Below are positions 7,822-15,535 of a DNA stretch of 64,000 bases, piece by piece (the first letter of the stretch is position 1; every line of letters starts with the position of its first letter). The stretch spans positions 62,001 to 126,000 of the forward strand of contig NZ_JADGIK010000003.1 of the NCBI RefSeq assembly GCF_015234135.1, in the 5' to 3' direction. This stretch comes from Faecalibacter rhinopitheci. GTDB lineage: Bacteria > Bacteroidota > Bacteroidia > Flavobacteriales > Weeksellaceae. A program made the position numbers and the translations under genes. The notes beneath the pieces were generated by a model. It ran no database searches. It saw nothing but the letters and a program-made list of their open reading frames with translations, and had not been told where the DNA came from.

Positions 7822-8862
7822 TTAATCGAAAAAATGATAATTTATAAATTTTTCAATCGGTTTTGGTAAAGGGATATTTTCAATATCATTTAGTTTTACC
7901 CATTCAAAATCAGTAATATTACGCAAACGTGTTATGTTCTCGCTCTGAGATTGTAATGTATAATATTTAATAAATAAATTTTGATGAGATAGAATATGTT
8001 TTTCCTCTGAAATAAAGCTTAACTCGAGGTGTAAACTTTGTTCAATTAATGCTTCATGATCCAATAAATCACTAATTGTTTCCAGCATTGGTAAAGTATA
8101 TAGGTTTTTCCAAACATCATTACCTTCTCGTTTTGATAAAGCGATTCTATCTTCATCCTTAATAAGGATAAAATGTAAGAATCGATTAGTCACTTTTATT
8201 TTCTTTGTTTTAACGGGTAATGCAAGAACTTTATTTAAACGAAGTGCTTCGCAGGATTCATTTAGAGGACATATATCACATTTTGGAAGTTTTGGTGTGC
8301 AAATCGTCGCCCCCAAATCCATAACAGCTTGGTTAAAATCTCCAGGTCTTTTTTGGTCAATAATTTCTAGTCCTAGTTCCCAGAATATCTTTTTTGTTTG
8401 CGAATTAGAGATGTCATTTTCGATATTATAGTACCTAGAAAACACTCTAAACATGTTTCCATCGACTGCAGGAACAGCTTCATTGTAGACAATAGACGCA
8501 ATTGCCGCCGCTGTATAATCACCAATTCCTTTTAATTTTTTTAACTCAATAAAAGAATCAGGAAATACTCCATTCAATTCTTTATCAATAAACTGAGCGG
8601 TGTAATGTAGGTTTCTTGCACGAGAATAATACCCTAATCCTTGCCATAATTTTAATACTTTTTGTTCATCTGCTAATGCAAGATCTTTTACGGTATCAAA
8701 TTCTTTTATGAAATTAAGGTAAAAATTCTTACCTTGGTCCACCCTTGTTTGTTGAAGGATGATTTCTGACAACCAAATATGGAACGGATTTCGAGTATTG
8801 CGCCAAGGTAATTCTCTTTTATTGCGGTCAAACCATGACAAAATCAGGTAGTTGAATTTCAT
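7822..8862 (-). CDS. mutY: A/G-specific adenine glycosylase MutY
   Basis: Base-excision repair enzyme removing adenine opposite 8-oxoguanine. In the 346 residues the catalytic Glu lies in SEIILQQTRVDQ (E33), the helix-hairpin-helix is LKGIGDYTAAAIASI (about 110-124), the catalytic Asp is in VDGNMFR (D134), and the iron-sulfur loop is C-x6-C-x2-C-x5-C (CTPKLPKCDICPLNESC). A NUDIX-like 8-oxoG recognition domain fills about 225-346. Length is normal. It starts the minus-strand operon with ssb, gldD and rseP, and is divergent from the HU gene. Confidence 0.95.
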   Translation of the reverse strand: MKFNYLILSWFDRNKRELPWRNTRNPFHIWLSEIILQQTRVDQGKNFYLNFIKEFDTVKDLALADEQKVLKLWQGLGYYSRARNLHYTAQFIDKELNGVFPDSFIELKKLKGIGDYTAAAIASIVYNEAVPAVDGNMFRVFSRYYNIENDISNSQTKKIFWELGLEIIDQKRPGDFNQAVMDLGATICTPKLPKCDICPLNESCEALRLNKVLALPVKTKKIKVTNRFLHFILIKDEDRIALSKREGNDVWKNLYTLPMLETISDLLDHEALIEQSLHLELSFISEEKHILSHQNLFIKYYTLQSQSENITRLRNITDFEWVKLNDIENIPLPKPIEKFINYHFFD

Positions 8863-8902
8863 AAAATCTGCTAAAATGCTTTTTTTGTTAAGATGTAATA
8901 GT

Positions 8903-8910
8903 TATATTTG
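8903..8910 (+). promoter_or_regulatory. -7 element TATATTTG for the HU gene
   Basis: TATATTTG matches the Bacteroidota -7 consensus and lies 36 bases before the HU ATG. The upstream TTTG (8884-8887) is only 15 bases away, so the -33 element is uncertain. Confidence 0.55.
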
Positions 8911-8946
8911 CACCCGCTTTCAAATTTAAGAAGAATAAAAGGAATT

Positions 8947-9243
8947 ATGACAAAGGCAGAAATAGTAAATAATATTTCAGGTAAATTAGGACTTGAAAAG
9001 AGCGATACTCAAAGAGTAGTAGAATCGTTTATGGAGGAGGTGATTAAATCTTTAGTTAATGGAGAGAATGTTTACTTAAGAGGTTTTGGTTCTTTTACTA
9101 TTAAAACGAGAGCTGAAAAAACAGGTAGAAACATTACTAAAGGAACATCTATCATTATTCCTGCGCATAACGTGCCTACATTCAAACCAGCTAAAACTTT
9201 CATCGAAGATGTAAAGACTAGCGAAGTAAACGAAGTAAAATAA
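8947..9243 (+). CDS. HU/IHF-family DNA-binding protein
   Basis: Nucleoid-associated DNA-bending protein. I place the start at ATG 8947 (98 residues, MTKAEIVNNISGKLGLEKSD), because the 13 extra codons upstream overlap the promoter region and do not fit the family. The core shows the DNA-binding beta arm GFGSFTIKTRAEKTGRN and PAHNVPTFKPAK. It is followed after 19 bases by a 30-codon basic gene and then RNase G, an arrangement that suggests an RNA or translation-linked locus. Confidence 0.93.
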   Translation: MTKAEIVNNISGKLGLEKSDTQRVVESFMEEVIKSLVNGENVYLRGFGSFTIKTRAEKTGRNITKGTSIIIPAHNVPTFKPAKTFIEDVKTSEVNEVK

Positions 9244-9262
9244 CAAGTAAAATAATTGTATC

Positions 9263-9355
9263 ATGCCAAGCGGAAAAAAACGTAAAAGACATAAGGTAGC
9301 GACGCACAAACGTAAAAAACGTCGTCGTCTTAACAGACACAAAAAGAAAAAATAA
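9263..9355 (+). CDS. Very small, extremely basic protein (30 aa), probably ribosome-associated
   Basis: An ORF of 30 codons starting MPSGKKRKRHKVATHKRKKR; it continues with more Arg, Lys and His and has no acidic residue at all. The composition and size resemble small ribosomal proteins such as L34 or Thx, although it is not a recognisable L34. It lies 19 bases after the HU stop and about 110 bases before rng. I recall the same short protein at this place in other flavobacteria, usually called hypothetical. Ribosomal association is inference from composition. Confidence 0.75.
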   Translation: MPSGKKRKRHKVATHKRKKRRRLNRHKKKK

Positions 9356-9467
9356 TAAACAGGTAACTGTTTGATATTTTAATCTTTTTTGAAGATTAGC
9401 ACTTTTCAACACAGATTTTGGAAAGTGCTTTTATCATTTTATTAAAGTTAATATTTGTTAATTTTTG

Positions 9468-11039
9468 ATGAGCAAAGAACTAGTTATATCAACAAAAGGA
9501 GATCAGGTACGTATAGCTGTACTTGATGAAGGTCGTTTGATGGAATTTCATCAAGATTCTATAAATGACGGTTTTGCTGTTGGGGATATTTACTTGGGGA
9601 AAATAAAAAAATTAGCACCTAGCCTAAATGCGACTTTTGTAGATATTGGGTATTCTAAAGATGCCTTTTTACATTACCATGATTTAGGTCCACAAATACG
9701 ATCATCTAATACTTTTGCTAAAAAAGTAGTAAATGGTTTGTATAAAACTGACAAACTAAAAAACTTCCGTATGGAAGAGCCTATAGACAAAGACGGGATT
9801 ATATCTGAAATCTTTGCTTCAGGCGATTCAGTATTAGTTCAAATAACAAAAGAACCTATACATACGAAAGGGCCAAGAATTACATCAGAAATTTCAATTG
9901 CTGGTAGATTCTTAGTTTTAGTTCCATTTTCGAATAGAGTTTCTATTTCACAAAAAATAAAATCAAAACCCGAGAGAGAACGTTTAACAAATATACTAGA
10001 AGGACTGGCTCCTGAAGGGTTTGGCGTAATTATCCGTACGGTTGCTGAAGGGAAAAAAGTTGATGAGTTACAAGCTGATTTAAATTATTTAATCAATAAA
10101 TGGGCTCAAATCTTTAAAAACTTACAAAAGAAAGTTGCTCCCGCTAAGATTTTGAGTGAGATGGATAGAGCTTCATCTATTTTAAGAGATAATTTTAACG
10201 AAGAGTTTGTTAAAATATCTGTAGATGATGCGCAACTTGCTGAAGAAATGAGGGAATATCTGGAAGTTATCGCGCCAGAAGTCATCAATCTAGTTAAAGA
10301 ATATGATGATCCATATGTTCCGATTTTTGAAAAATTTAATGTTGAACGTCAAATAAAGCAAGCTTTTGGAAAAACGGTAACCATTCCACAATCTAAAGGA
10401 GCATATTTAGTGATAGAACACACAGAGGCATTACATGTTATTGATGTAAACTCTGGGAATATTTCAAGAAACTCAAAAAATCAGGAGGAATCGGCCTATG
10501 CTGTAAATAAAATTGCTGCGTCAGAAATTGCACGCCAATTAAAGTTACGAGACATGGGAGGAATTGTTGTAGTGGACTTTATTGATATGACAGATGCTGA
10601 ACATAAGAAAGAATTGTTTGAGCATTTGCGCACAGAAATGGGCAAAGACAAAGCGAAACATAAAATTTTGCCACCAAGTAAATTTGGATTAATCCAAATC
10701 ACAAGACAAAGAGTAAGACCAGAGATCAACTTTGTCACAACAGAAGAAAATCCAAACCAGGAAATGAATGAAGTTGAGGCACCTATCGTTACAATTGACA
10801 AAATTGAACAAGTGCTCTTGAATATCCTTGAACGTAAAGATAAAGATCTAAGTAAGATGTCTTTACATGTGCATCCGTTCGTTGCGGCGTACTTAAAAAA
10901 TGGATTACCAAGCATTCAAATGAAATGGTTTTTTAAACACAAAAAGTGGATTAAGATTGTACCAAGAGATGCGTATAAATATTTACAATTCAATTTCTTG
11001 GATAAAAATCACAATACACTTTACAACGAATCAAATTAA
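9468..11039 (+). CDS. rng: Ribonuclease G/E family protein
   Basis: Endoribonuclease that processes rRNA and decays mRNA. The start is ATG 9468 (523 residues); the preceding TTG at 9465 is in frame but less likely. An S1-like RNA-binding part (about 35-130) is followed by the catalytic DNase I-like half with HVIDVNSGN and GGIVVVDFIDM, which carry the metal-binding Asp residues, and the RQRVRPE motif. I do not see the CPxCxG zinc-link that joins the dimer of E. coli RNase E/G. A clear terminator begins at the stop codon. Confidence 0.93.
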   Translation: MSKELVISTKGDQVRIAVLDEGRLMEFHQDSINDGFAVGDIYLGKIKKLAPSLNATFVDIGYSKDAFLHYHDLGPQIRSSNTFAKKVVNGLYKTDKLKNFRMEEPIDKDGIISEIFASGDSVLVQITKEPIHTKGPRITSEISIAGRFLVLVPFSNRVSISQKIKSKPERERLTNILEGLAPEGFGVIIRTVAEGKKVDELQADLNYLINKWAQIFKNLQKKVAPAKILSEMDRASSILRDNFNEEFVKISVDDAQLAEEMREYLEVIAPEVINLVKEYDDPYVPIFEKFNVERQIKQAFGKTVTIPQSKGAYLVIEHTEALHVIDVNSGNISRNSKNQEESAYAVNKIAASEIARQLKLRDMGGIVVVDFIDMTDAEHKKELFEHLRTEMGKDKAKHKILPPSKFGLIQITRQRVRPEINFVTTEENPNQEMNEVEAPIVTIDKIEQVLLNILERKDKDLSKMSLHVHPFVAAYLKNGLPSIQMKWFFKHKKWIKIVPRDAYKYLQFNFLDKNHNTLYNESN

Positions 11040-11040
11040 A

Positions 11041-11066
11041 AAAGCCTCGCAATGCGAGGCTTTTTC
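11041..11066 (+). terminator. Terminator of rng
   Basis: Arms AAAGCCTCGC (11041-11050) and GCGAGGCTTT (11054-11063) with a 3-base loop and a T run; immediately after the rng stop. Confidence 0.88.
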
Positions 11067-11079
11067 TATAGCTTATTTT

Positions 11080-11799
11080 TTAATCTTTATCAACTCCTTT
11101 GTTTCCATACATTTCTGATAATCGTTTATCATATTCTTTTCGATATGTTTTAAACTCTTGTGCAGATATAGCTTTTCCTTTTTTAGGCACAGAAAATGTT
11201 AGATTATGATCTATCGTTAATTTATCTAATTTATATTGTGTGTAATTTTCGGGTTTTTCAAGAAATGTCATTTTAGCCTCAATTACTAATCCTGGTAATC
11301 CAAAAGTATTATCTGGTCCACATTTTGATTTTATATCAGTGGAATACCATGCTTCATAACCATATCCATCTTTTTCAAAGGTTGCCTTTTTAGTATTATA
11401 ACCATTTATTTTTTTTATTTCTCGAGATAATTTCCATTCGAAAGGTTGAATCTTAGATGTAATTAGAAATATCTTTCCATCTAATTCTTTTGAAACAATC
11501 ATTTCATTAGTAGTAAAATCTAAATAAGATTCTAGATCCTTTTCTGCGCCAATCATTGTCATCTGTGTTCTCGGACCTTGTGAATTACTAATCCTATCTA
11601 TTTGTTTCAGAGAACATTTATTTTCATCACCTAATAATTGAATATAAGATGGTTTGGAAAATTCTTCTTCCATATGTCTATATTCAGCATTATTACCTTC
11701 TATTTTAAGGAAACTTCTCTTTTCATACTCAATATTAAATTTATCTTGGGAATATACTGAGATAGAAAAGAATAATAAATTAAGATACAATAAATTCAT
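11080..11799 (-). CDS. GLPGLI family protein
   Basis: Secreted or envelope protein of a Bacteroidota-specific family of unknown function. The 239 residues begin with a signal peptide (about 1-17, ending YSQ) and carry the naming motif as FGLPGLVIEA at about residue 171, preceded by the family's AWYSTDIKSKCGP. It is a single gene with its own upstream region, convergent with rng. No functional clue comes from neighbours. Confidence 0.88.
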   Translation of the reverse strand: MNLLYLNLLFFSISVYSQDKFNIEYEKRSFLKIEGNNAEYRHMEEEFSKPSYIQLLGDENKCSLKQIDRISNSQGPRTQMTMIGAEKDLESYLDFTTNEMIVSKELDGKIFLITSKIQPFEWKLSREIKKINGYNTKKATFEKDGYGYEAWYSTDIKSKCGPDNTFGLPGLVIEAKMTFLEKPENYTQYKLDKLTIDHNLTFSVPKKGKAISAQEFKTYRKEYDKRLSEMYGNKGVDKD

Positions 11800-11832
11800 A
11801 ATCAGTGGTTTAATTTTATAAATATAATAAAA

Positions 11833-11863
11833 AAAAGGCTTTCATTTTATGAAAGCCTTTTTA
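11833..11863 (-). terminator. Terminator of the siderophore-interacting protein gene
   Basis: Arms AAAAGGCTTTCAT and ATGAAAGCCTTTT with a TTT loop, flanked by A and T runs; lies just past the 3' end of the minus-strand reductase gene. Confidence 0.8.
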
Positions 11864-11884
11864 AAAAAGTTTAAATATTTGGAA

Positions 11885-12727
11885 TTAAAAAACCTTAACA
11901 GTTTCTGTTTGTTCTATTCTATCATGGCATTCTTCTAACCCATTTCGTTCAGCTTTACCAGCTTTCCAATGTGAAGTACAATACATTTCGTCCTTTGCCC
12001 ATTCTAAATCTTCTTTAAAAAAAGATTTAATTTTTTTAATTGATTGAGATTCTCCAGCTGCGTATATAAAGCGTTTTCCTTCTTTACGTTTTGGATATTT
12101 TTGACTCGTAATTAATTTCGCTAATGCTGTTCCTTTTCCTCGTTGTGGATTAACGATCCATTTAAATTCAAGATTTGCTTTAGTTTCAATTTTATGAACA
12201 TCTTCTTTCGTCGGAATTTCAATACAAACAATTCCTTTCGTAGTTGCAGGTAAAGATTCAATAATGACTGAAATTACAGGTAACCCCGTTAAGTCAGCAG
12301 CTAAACAAATAAAATCTGTTTTTGGTGCAATGTCTTTTTTCTTTTCTTTCATAGAAACACCAATTCTGTCGCCAATTTTTGCATTTTTTGCCCAACGAGA
12401 ACCAGGTCCATTATCACCATGATCTGCTACATCTACGATTAACTCATTATGATTAGCATTTACACCACGTAAAGTATATGTGCGAGTTACAGGCTTAAAT
12501 TTATCTGATGGAGTATACCATTTTTTCGAATTTTCATCATATTCAGCAAAGTGAATATCACGAATTCCGAGTGGTGGAAAGGATAATTTACAAGTACCAC
12601 CTAATGTTGTATTTTCAAAAACTTCTACCTCATCATTTCCTAAATATAAACGTATTAAATGTGGTGTTACATATTCTTTACGTTTCAAATAAAATTTTTC
12701 TTTTGCGATTTTAGTTTTTTCAGCCAT
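11885..12727 (-). CDS. Siderophore-interacting protein (FAD-dependent ferric reductase)
   Basis: Cytoplasmic FAD/NAD(P)H reductase of the SIP/ViuB family that releases iron from ferric siderophores. I use the start at 12727 (280 residues, MAEKTKIAKEKFYLKRKEYV) because the upstream 26 codons are unlike the family. Visible are the FAD-binding RTYTLRG motif, the GDNGPGSRWA loop, the central LAADLTGLPVI and the C-terminal HWKAGKAERN. No siderophore receptor gene is adjacent. The promoter region holds two A+T-rich palindromes that may be an iron-responsive operator. Confidence 0.88.
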   Translation of the reverse strand: MAEKTKIAKEKFYLKRKEYVTPHLIRLYLGNDEVEVFENTTLGGTCKLSFPPLGIRDIHFAEYDENSKKWYTPSDKFKPVTRTYTLRGVNANHNELIVDVADHGDNGPGSRWAKNAKIGDRIGVSMKEKKKDIAPKTDFICLAADLTGLPVISVIIESLPATTKGIVCIEIPTKEDVHKIETKANLEFKWIVNPQRGKGTALAKLITSQKYPKRKEGKRFIYAAGESQSIKKIKSFFKEDLEWAKDEMYCTSHWKAGKAERNGLEECHDRIEQTETVKVF

Positions 12728-12732
12728 CTTAT

Positions 12733-12775
12733 TTAGATTAAATCTAATTCCATACAAAACTAATCTAAATTTAGA
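12733..12775 (-). promoter_or_regulatory. Two palindromes upstream of the siderophore reductase; candidate operator
   Basis: TTAGATTAAATCTAA (12733-12747, 7-bp arms, one central base) and TCTAAATTTAGA (12764-12775, perfect 12-bp palindrome) share the half-site TCTAA/TTAGA and lie 6 and 37 bases upstream of the start codon. Similar A+T-rich palindromes are bound by Fur-type repressors; that this is a Fur site is inference. Confidence 0.4.
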
Positions 12776-12859
12776 ATTAATAAAAATAATTTTATTTTTT
12801 AACAAAATCTTTCATTTTTTACCAAAAATTAGAGTAGATTGAAGTTAAATATTTTGGAT

Positions 12860-13597
12860 ATGCAACTATCGCATCAACTTAGAGTTTTACCGATTGTAGG
12901 TGGATATAATTTTAGAGACTTAGGAGGAATAAAAACTAACGATGGAAAAGAAGTTATACAAAATCTTTTAATTAGAACAGATGAATTAAGTAATCTCGAA
13001 AATCAAGATTTAGATTATCTGGCCGAGATTAATGTAAAATCCATTGTAGATTTTAGAACAAAACAGGAAAGGGAAATTTCTGTAGATAAAGTTCCTACGA
13101 CATGTGAAAACGAATTTCATTTAGATATTATGGCTGGTAATATGAATGATTTTTTCCTTAAAATTAAACAAGGAAATAGTGATTATAAAAATATATTAAG
13201 TCATTTTTATTCCGATTTAGTAACTAGTCCTAATGCCATTGAGTCCTATCAGCATTTTTTTGAAATTTTGCAAAATAAGGAGAATTGCTCTGTAGTATAT
13301 CATTGTACAGCAGGTAAAGACAGAACAGGAATAGCTACAGCTTTAATTTTAGAATGTTTAAATGTAGATAGAAATGTAATAGAAGAAGATTATCTACTTT
13401 CTAACCATTTCTTACAGAAGAAATATGAGGGTTACATTTCTTTAAACCCAGAATTAGAAGATTTGTTTTTAGTGAAAAGTGAATATATTAATTATGCTTA
13501 TGATATGATTATAAACAAGTATTATTCTGTGACAGATTATCTTACAGATGTACTGAAAGTAGATATAGATGTAATGAAAAAAAATTATACACATTAA
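12860..13597 (+). CDS. Tyrosine-protein phosphatase family protein
   Basis: Protein phosphatase of the Y_phosphatase3 (IphP/LipA-like) group. The P-loop is VVYHCTAGKDRTGIAT, with catalytic Cys and Arg of CX5R, and the N-terminal signature is PIVGGYNFRDLGG followed by VKSIVDFRTKQERE. I prefer ATG 12860 (245 residues) over the in-frame TTG at 12839. It is monocistronic, divergent from the siderophore reductase. Substrates may be phosphotyrosine or phosphoinositides; the sequence does not say. Confidence 0.87.
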   Translation: MQLSHQLRVLPIVGGYNFRDLGGIKTNDGKEVIQNLLIRTDELSNLENQDLDYLAEINVKSIVDFRTKQEREISVDKVPTTCENEFHLDIMAGNMNDFFLKIKQGNSDYKNILSHFYSDLVTSPNAIESYQHFFEILQNKENCSVVYHCTAGKDRTGIATALILECLNVDRNVIEEDYLLSNHFLQKKYEGYISLNPELEDLFLVKSEYINYAYDMIINKYYSVTDYLTDVLKVDIDVMKKNYTH

Positions 13598-13632
13598 AAA
13601 AAGCCTCAAAAAATTATTTTGAGGCTTTTTTA
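13597..13632. terminator. Bidirectional terminator
   Basis: Arms AAAAAGCCTCAAAA and TTTTGAGGCTTTTT between convergent genes. Confidence 0.82.
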
Positions 13633-13646
13633 GATATTTATATCTT

Positions 13647-14081
13647 TTATAATTGAATTAGTAATCCTAACGATCCTCTAGATCCTGCTTCTATATAAGC
13701 ACCAATATTATCACTAAATAGGTATCTAAATCCTAAATGTGCACCTAAACCTAAACCATGATTAAAACCTACGTCTAATCCTGGATACAAATCCATATTT
13801 GAAGGCATGTTTAATAATTCTCCTAAATGTACATTTGCTCGTCCAAAAACATAGAAATTATCCTTATCTTCATTTTTTCCGCTAAAGTAGAATTCTCCAC
13901 CACCACCAATAGATATTAAGTCAGATAATCCGTAATCATATATGGCTGTTAAACCTGTCCCGTAACCCCAAGGAACAAATCCTAAAGATACTTTTTGGTC
14001 ACCATTTCCTGAGTATGCTTGAGCGGTTGCAAAATTGAAAGTAAATAAGCTTAAAAGTGCTGTAAATAGTAATTTTTTCAT
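13647..14081 (-). CDS. Small outer membrane beta-barrel protein
   Basis: A 144-residue protein with a clear signal peptide (MKKLLFTALLSLFTFNFATA then cleavage near AQA) and a Gly/Tyr-rich mature part of alternating hydrophobic strands ending in LLIQL with a short terminal strand. This suggests an 8-strand or smaller porin-like barrel. Start MKK at 14081 is preferred over the upstream MT-MKK. Function is unknown; single gene. Confidence 0.75.
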   Translation of the reverse strand: MKKLLFTALLSLFTFNFATAQAYSGNGDQKVSLGFVPWGYGTGLTAIYDYGLSDLISIGGGGEFYFSGKNEDKDNFYVFGRANVHLGELLNMPSNMDLYPGLDVGFNHGLGLGAHLGFRYLFSDNIGAYIEAGSRGSLGLLIQL

Positions 14082-14176
14082 AGTCATTATATAACGATGG
14101 AAATATAAACAATTATTGTACCTAATTGTAAAATTATGTTAAAATTAGTTTAAAAATATTCTTTTAACTTTACACC

Positions 14177-15385
14177 GTGGAAAAAATAGCAGTAATTGGT
14201 GGCGGAGCAGCAGGGTATTTCCTTGCCGCTAACCTAGGAAAAGAGATTGGGAAGCATACTGTAATATTTGAGCAATCTTTATTGCCTTTACAAAAAGTAC
14301 GTATTTCTGGAGGAGGAAGATGTAATGTAACACATGCTTGTTTTGATCCTTTAGATTTAGTTGAGTATTATCCTCGTGGTAAAAAGGAATTGCTGAGTGT
14401 ATTTTATCAGTTTCAACCGGGGGATACAATGGCTTGGTTTGAAGAACGAAAGGTAGAGCTGAAAATAGAAGATGATAATAGAATATTTCCAGTTTCTAAT
14501 AGTTCTTTATCAATTATAGACTGTCTTTTAAAAGAAGTCGAAAAAAACAAAGTAAAAGTAAATTTTTCAGATGGAGTAAAATCAATAAGAAAAATTGAGA
14601 AAGGTTTTGAACTCGAGACTTCTTCGGGGACATATCAGTTTGAAACGGTTGTTGTTACAACAGGAAGTACACCTAAATTCTGGAAAAACCTTAAATCACT
14701 AGGACATAAAATAATTTCACCTGTCCCTTCTTTATTTACTTTTAATTGTAAAGATCCACGCATTGAAGGATTGATGGGAATCTCCTTTGAAAATGCTGAA
14801 ATTAAAATGAAATCAGAGAAATTAGAAAATGATGGTCCTTTACTCATAACACATTGGGGGTTTAGTGGTCCTGCAATTTTACGATCATCTGCATGGGGAG
14901 CGATTGCTTTGAATGAAAAGGGGTATAAATTTGATATTCAGATCAATTTCATTCAACAAACAAAAGAAGATGTCGTTGATCTTCTCCACAATAAAAAATT
15001 TGACGATCCTAAAAAGTCTATTTATAAATACAATCCTTTTGATTTTCCTAAAAGATTCTGGATTAGTATACTTCAATATTGTAAAATTAGCGAACAATTA
15101 GTTTTTGCTGATTTATCTAAAAAACAAATCGATTTAATAGCAAAAGAATTAACAGAAGCTGAATACGCGATAAATGGTAAAAGTACATTTAAAGACGAGT
15201 TCGTTACAGCGGGTGGAGTTGATTTAAAAGAGGTTAATTTCCAAACAATGGAATCAAAATTAATTCCTAACCTATTTTTTGCAGGGGAGGTGTTAAATAT
15301 AGATGCCATTACAGGAGGTTTTAATTTCCAAGCTTGTTGGTCTGAGGCATACATAATTTCTAATAAATTAAAGGATATTTATTAA
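14177..15385 (+). CDS. BaiN/RdsA-family NAD(P)/FAD-dependent oxidoreductase (HI0933-like)
   Basis: Flavoprotein of the HI0933 family. The 402 residues start at GTG 14177, since the FAD motif begins almost at once (AVIGGGAAGYFLAANLG, about 4-20). Further signatures are ISGGGRCNVTHA (about 42-53), VTTGSTPKFW, the TAGGVDLKEVN element (about 344) and the C-terminal LFFAGEVLNIDAITGGFNFQ. Length is normal for the family. Biological substrate is not clear in this group; some members reduce bile acid intermediates, which is not implied here. Confidence 0.88.
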   Translation: MEKIAVIGGGAAGYFLAANLGKEIGKHTVIFEQSLLPLQKVRISGGGRCNVTHACFDPLDLVEYYPRGKKELLSVFYQFQPGDTMAWFEERKVELKIEDDNRIFPVSNSSLSIIDCLLKEVEKNKVKVNFSDGVKSIRKIEKGFELETSSGTYQFETVVVTTGSTPKFWKNLKSLGHKIISPVPSLFTFNCKDPRIEGLMGISFENAEIKMKSEKLENDGPLLITHWGFSGPAILRSSAWGAIALNEKGYKFDIQINFIQQTKEDVVDLLHNKKFDDPKKSIYKYNPFDFPKRFWISILQYCKISEQLVFADLSKKQIDLIAKELTEAEYAINGKSTFKDEFVTAGGVDLKEVNFQTMESKLIPNLFFAGEVLNIDAITGGFNFQACWSEAYIISNKLKDIY

Positions 15386-15535
15386 TCAGTGTATTTTTTA
15401 CACTCGTTTTTTAAATATTTAACTACTTTATTTGAAATGAAGTATTAAAATTTACTATGTAAACATAACATTATAAAGAAAATATTATATTTTTGTTAAT
15501 AAGAAATTAACAAAAAAACTATTTATAAAAAAGAT

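Noticed and set aside
9076-9342. 88-codon Arg-rich minus ORF
   Set aside because: It is the antisense of HU and of the 30-residue basic protein; its Leu/Arg/Cys composition is the mirror of Lys-rich codons.
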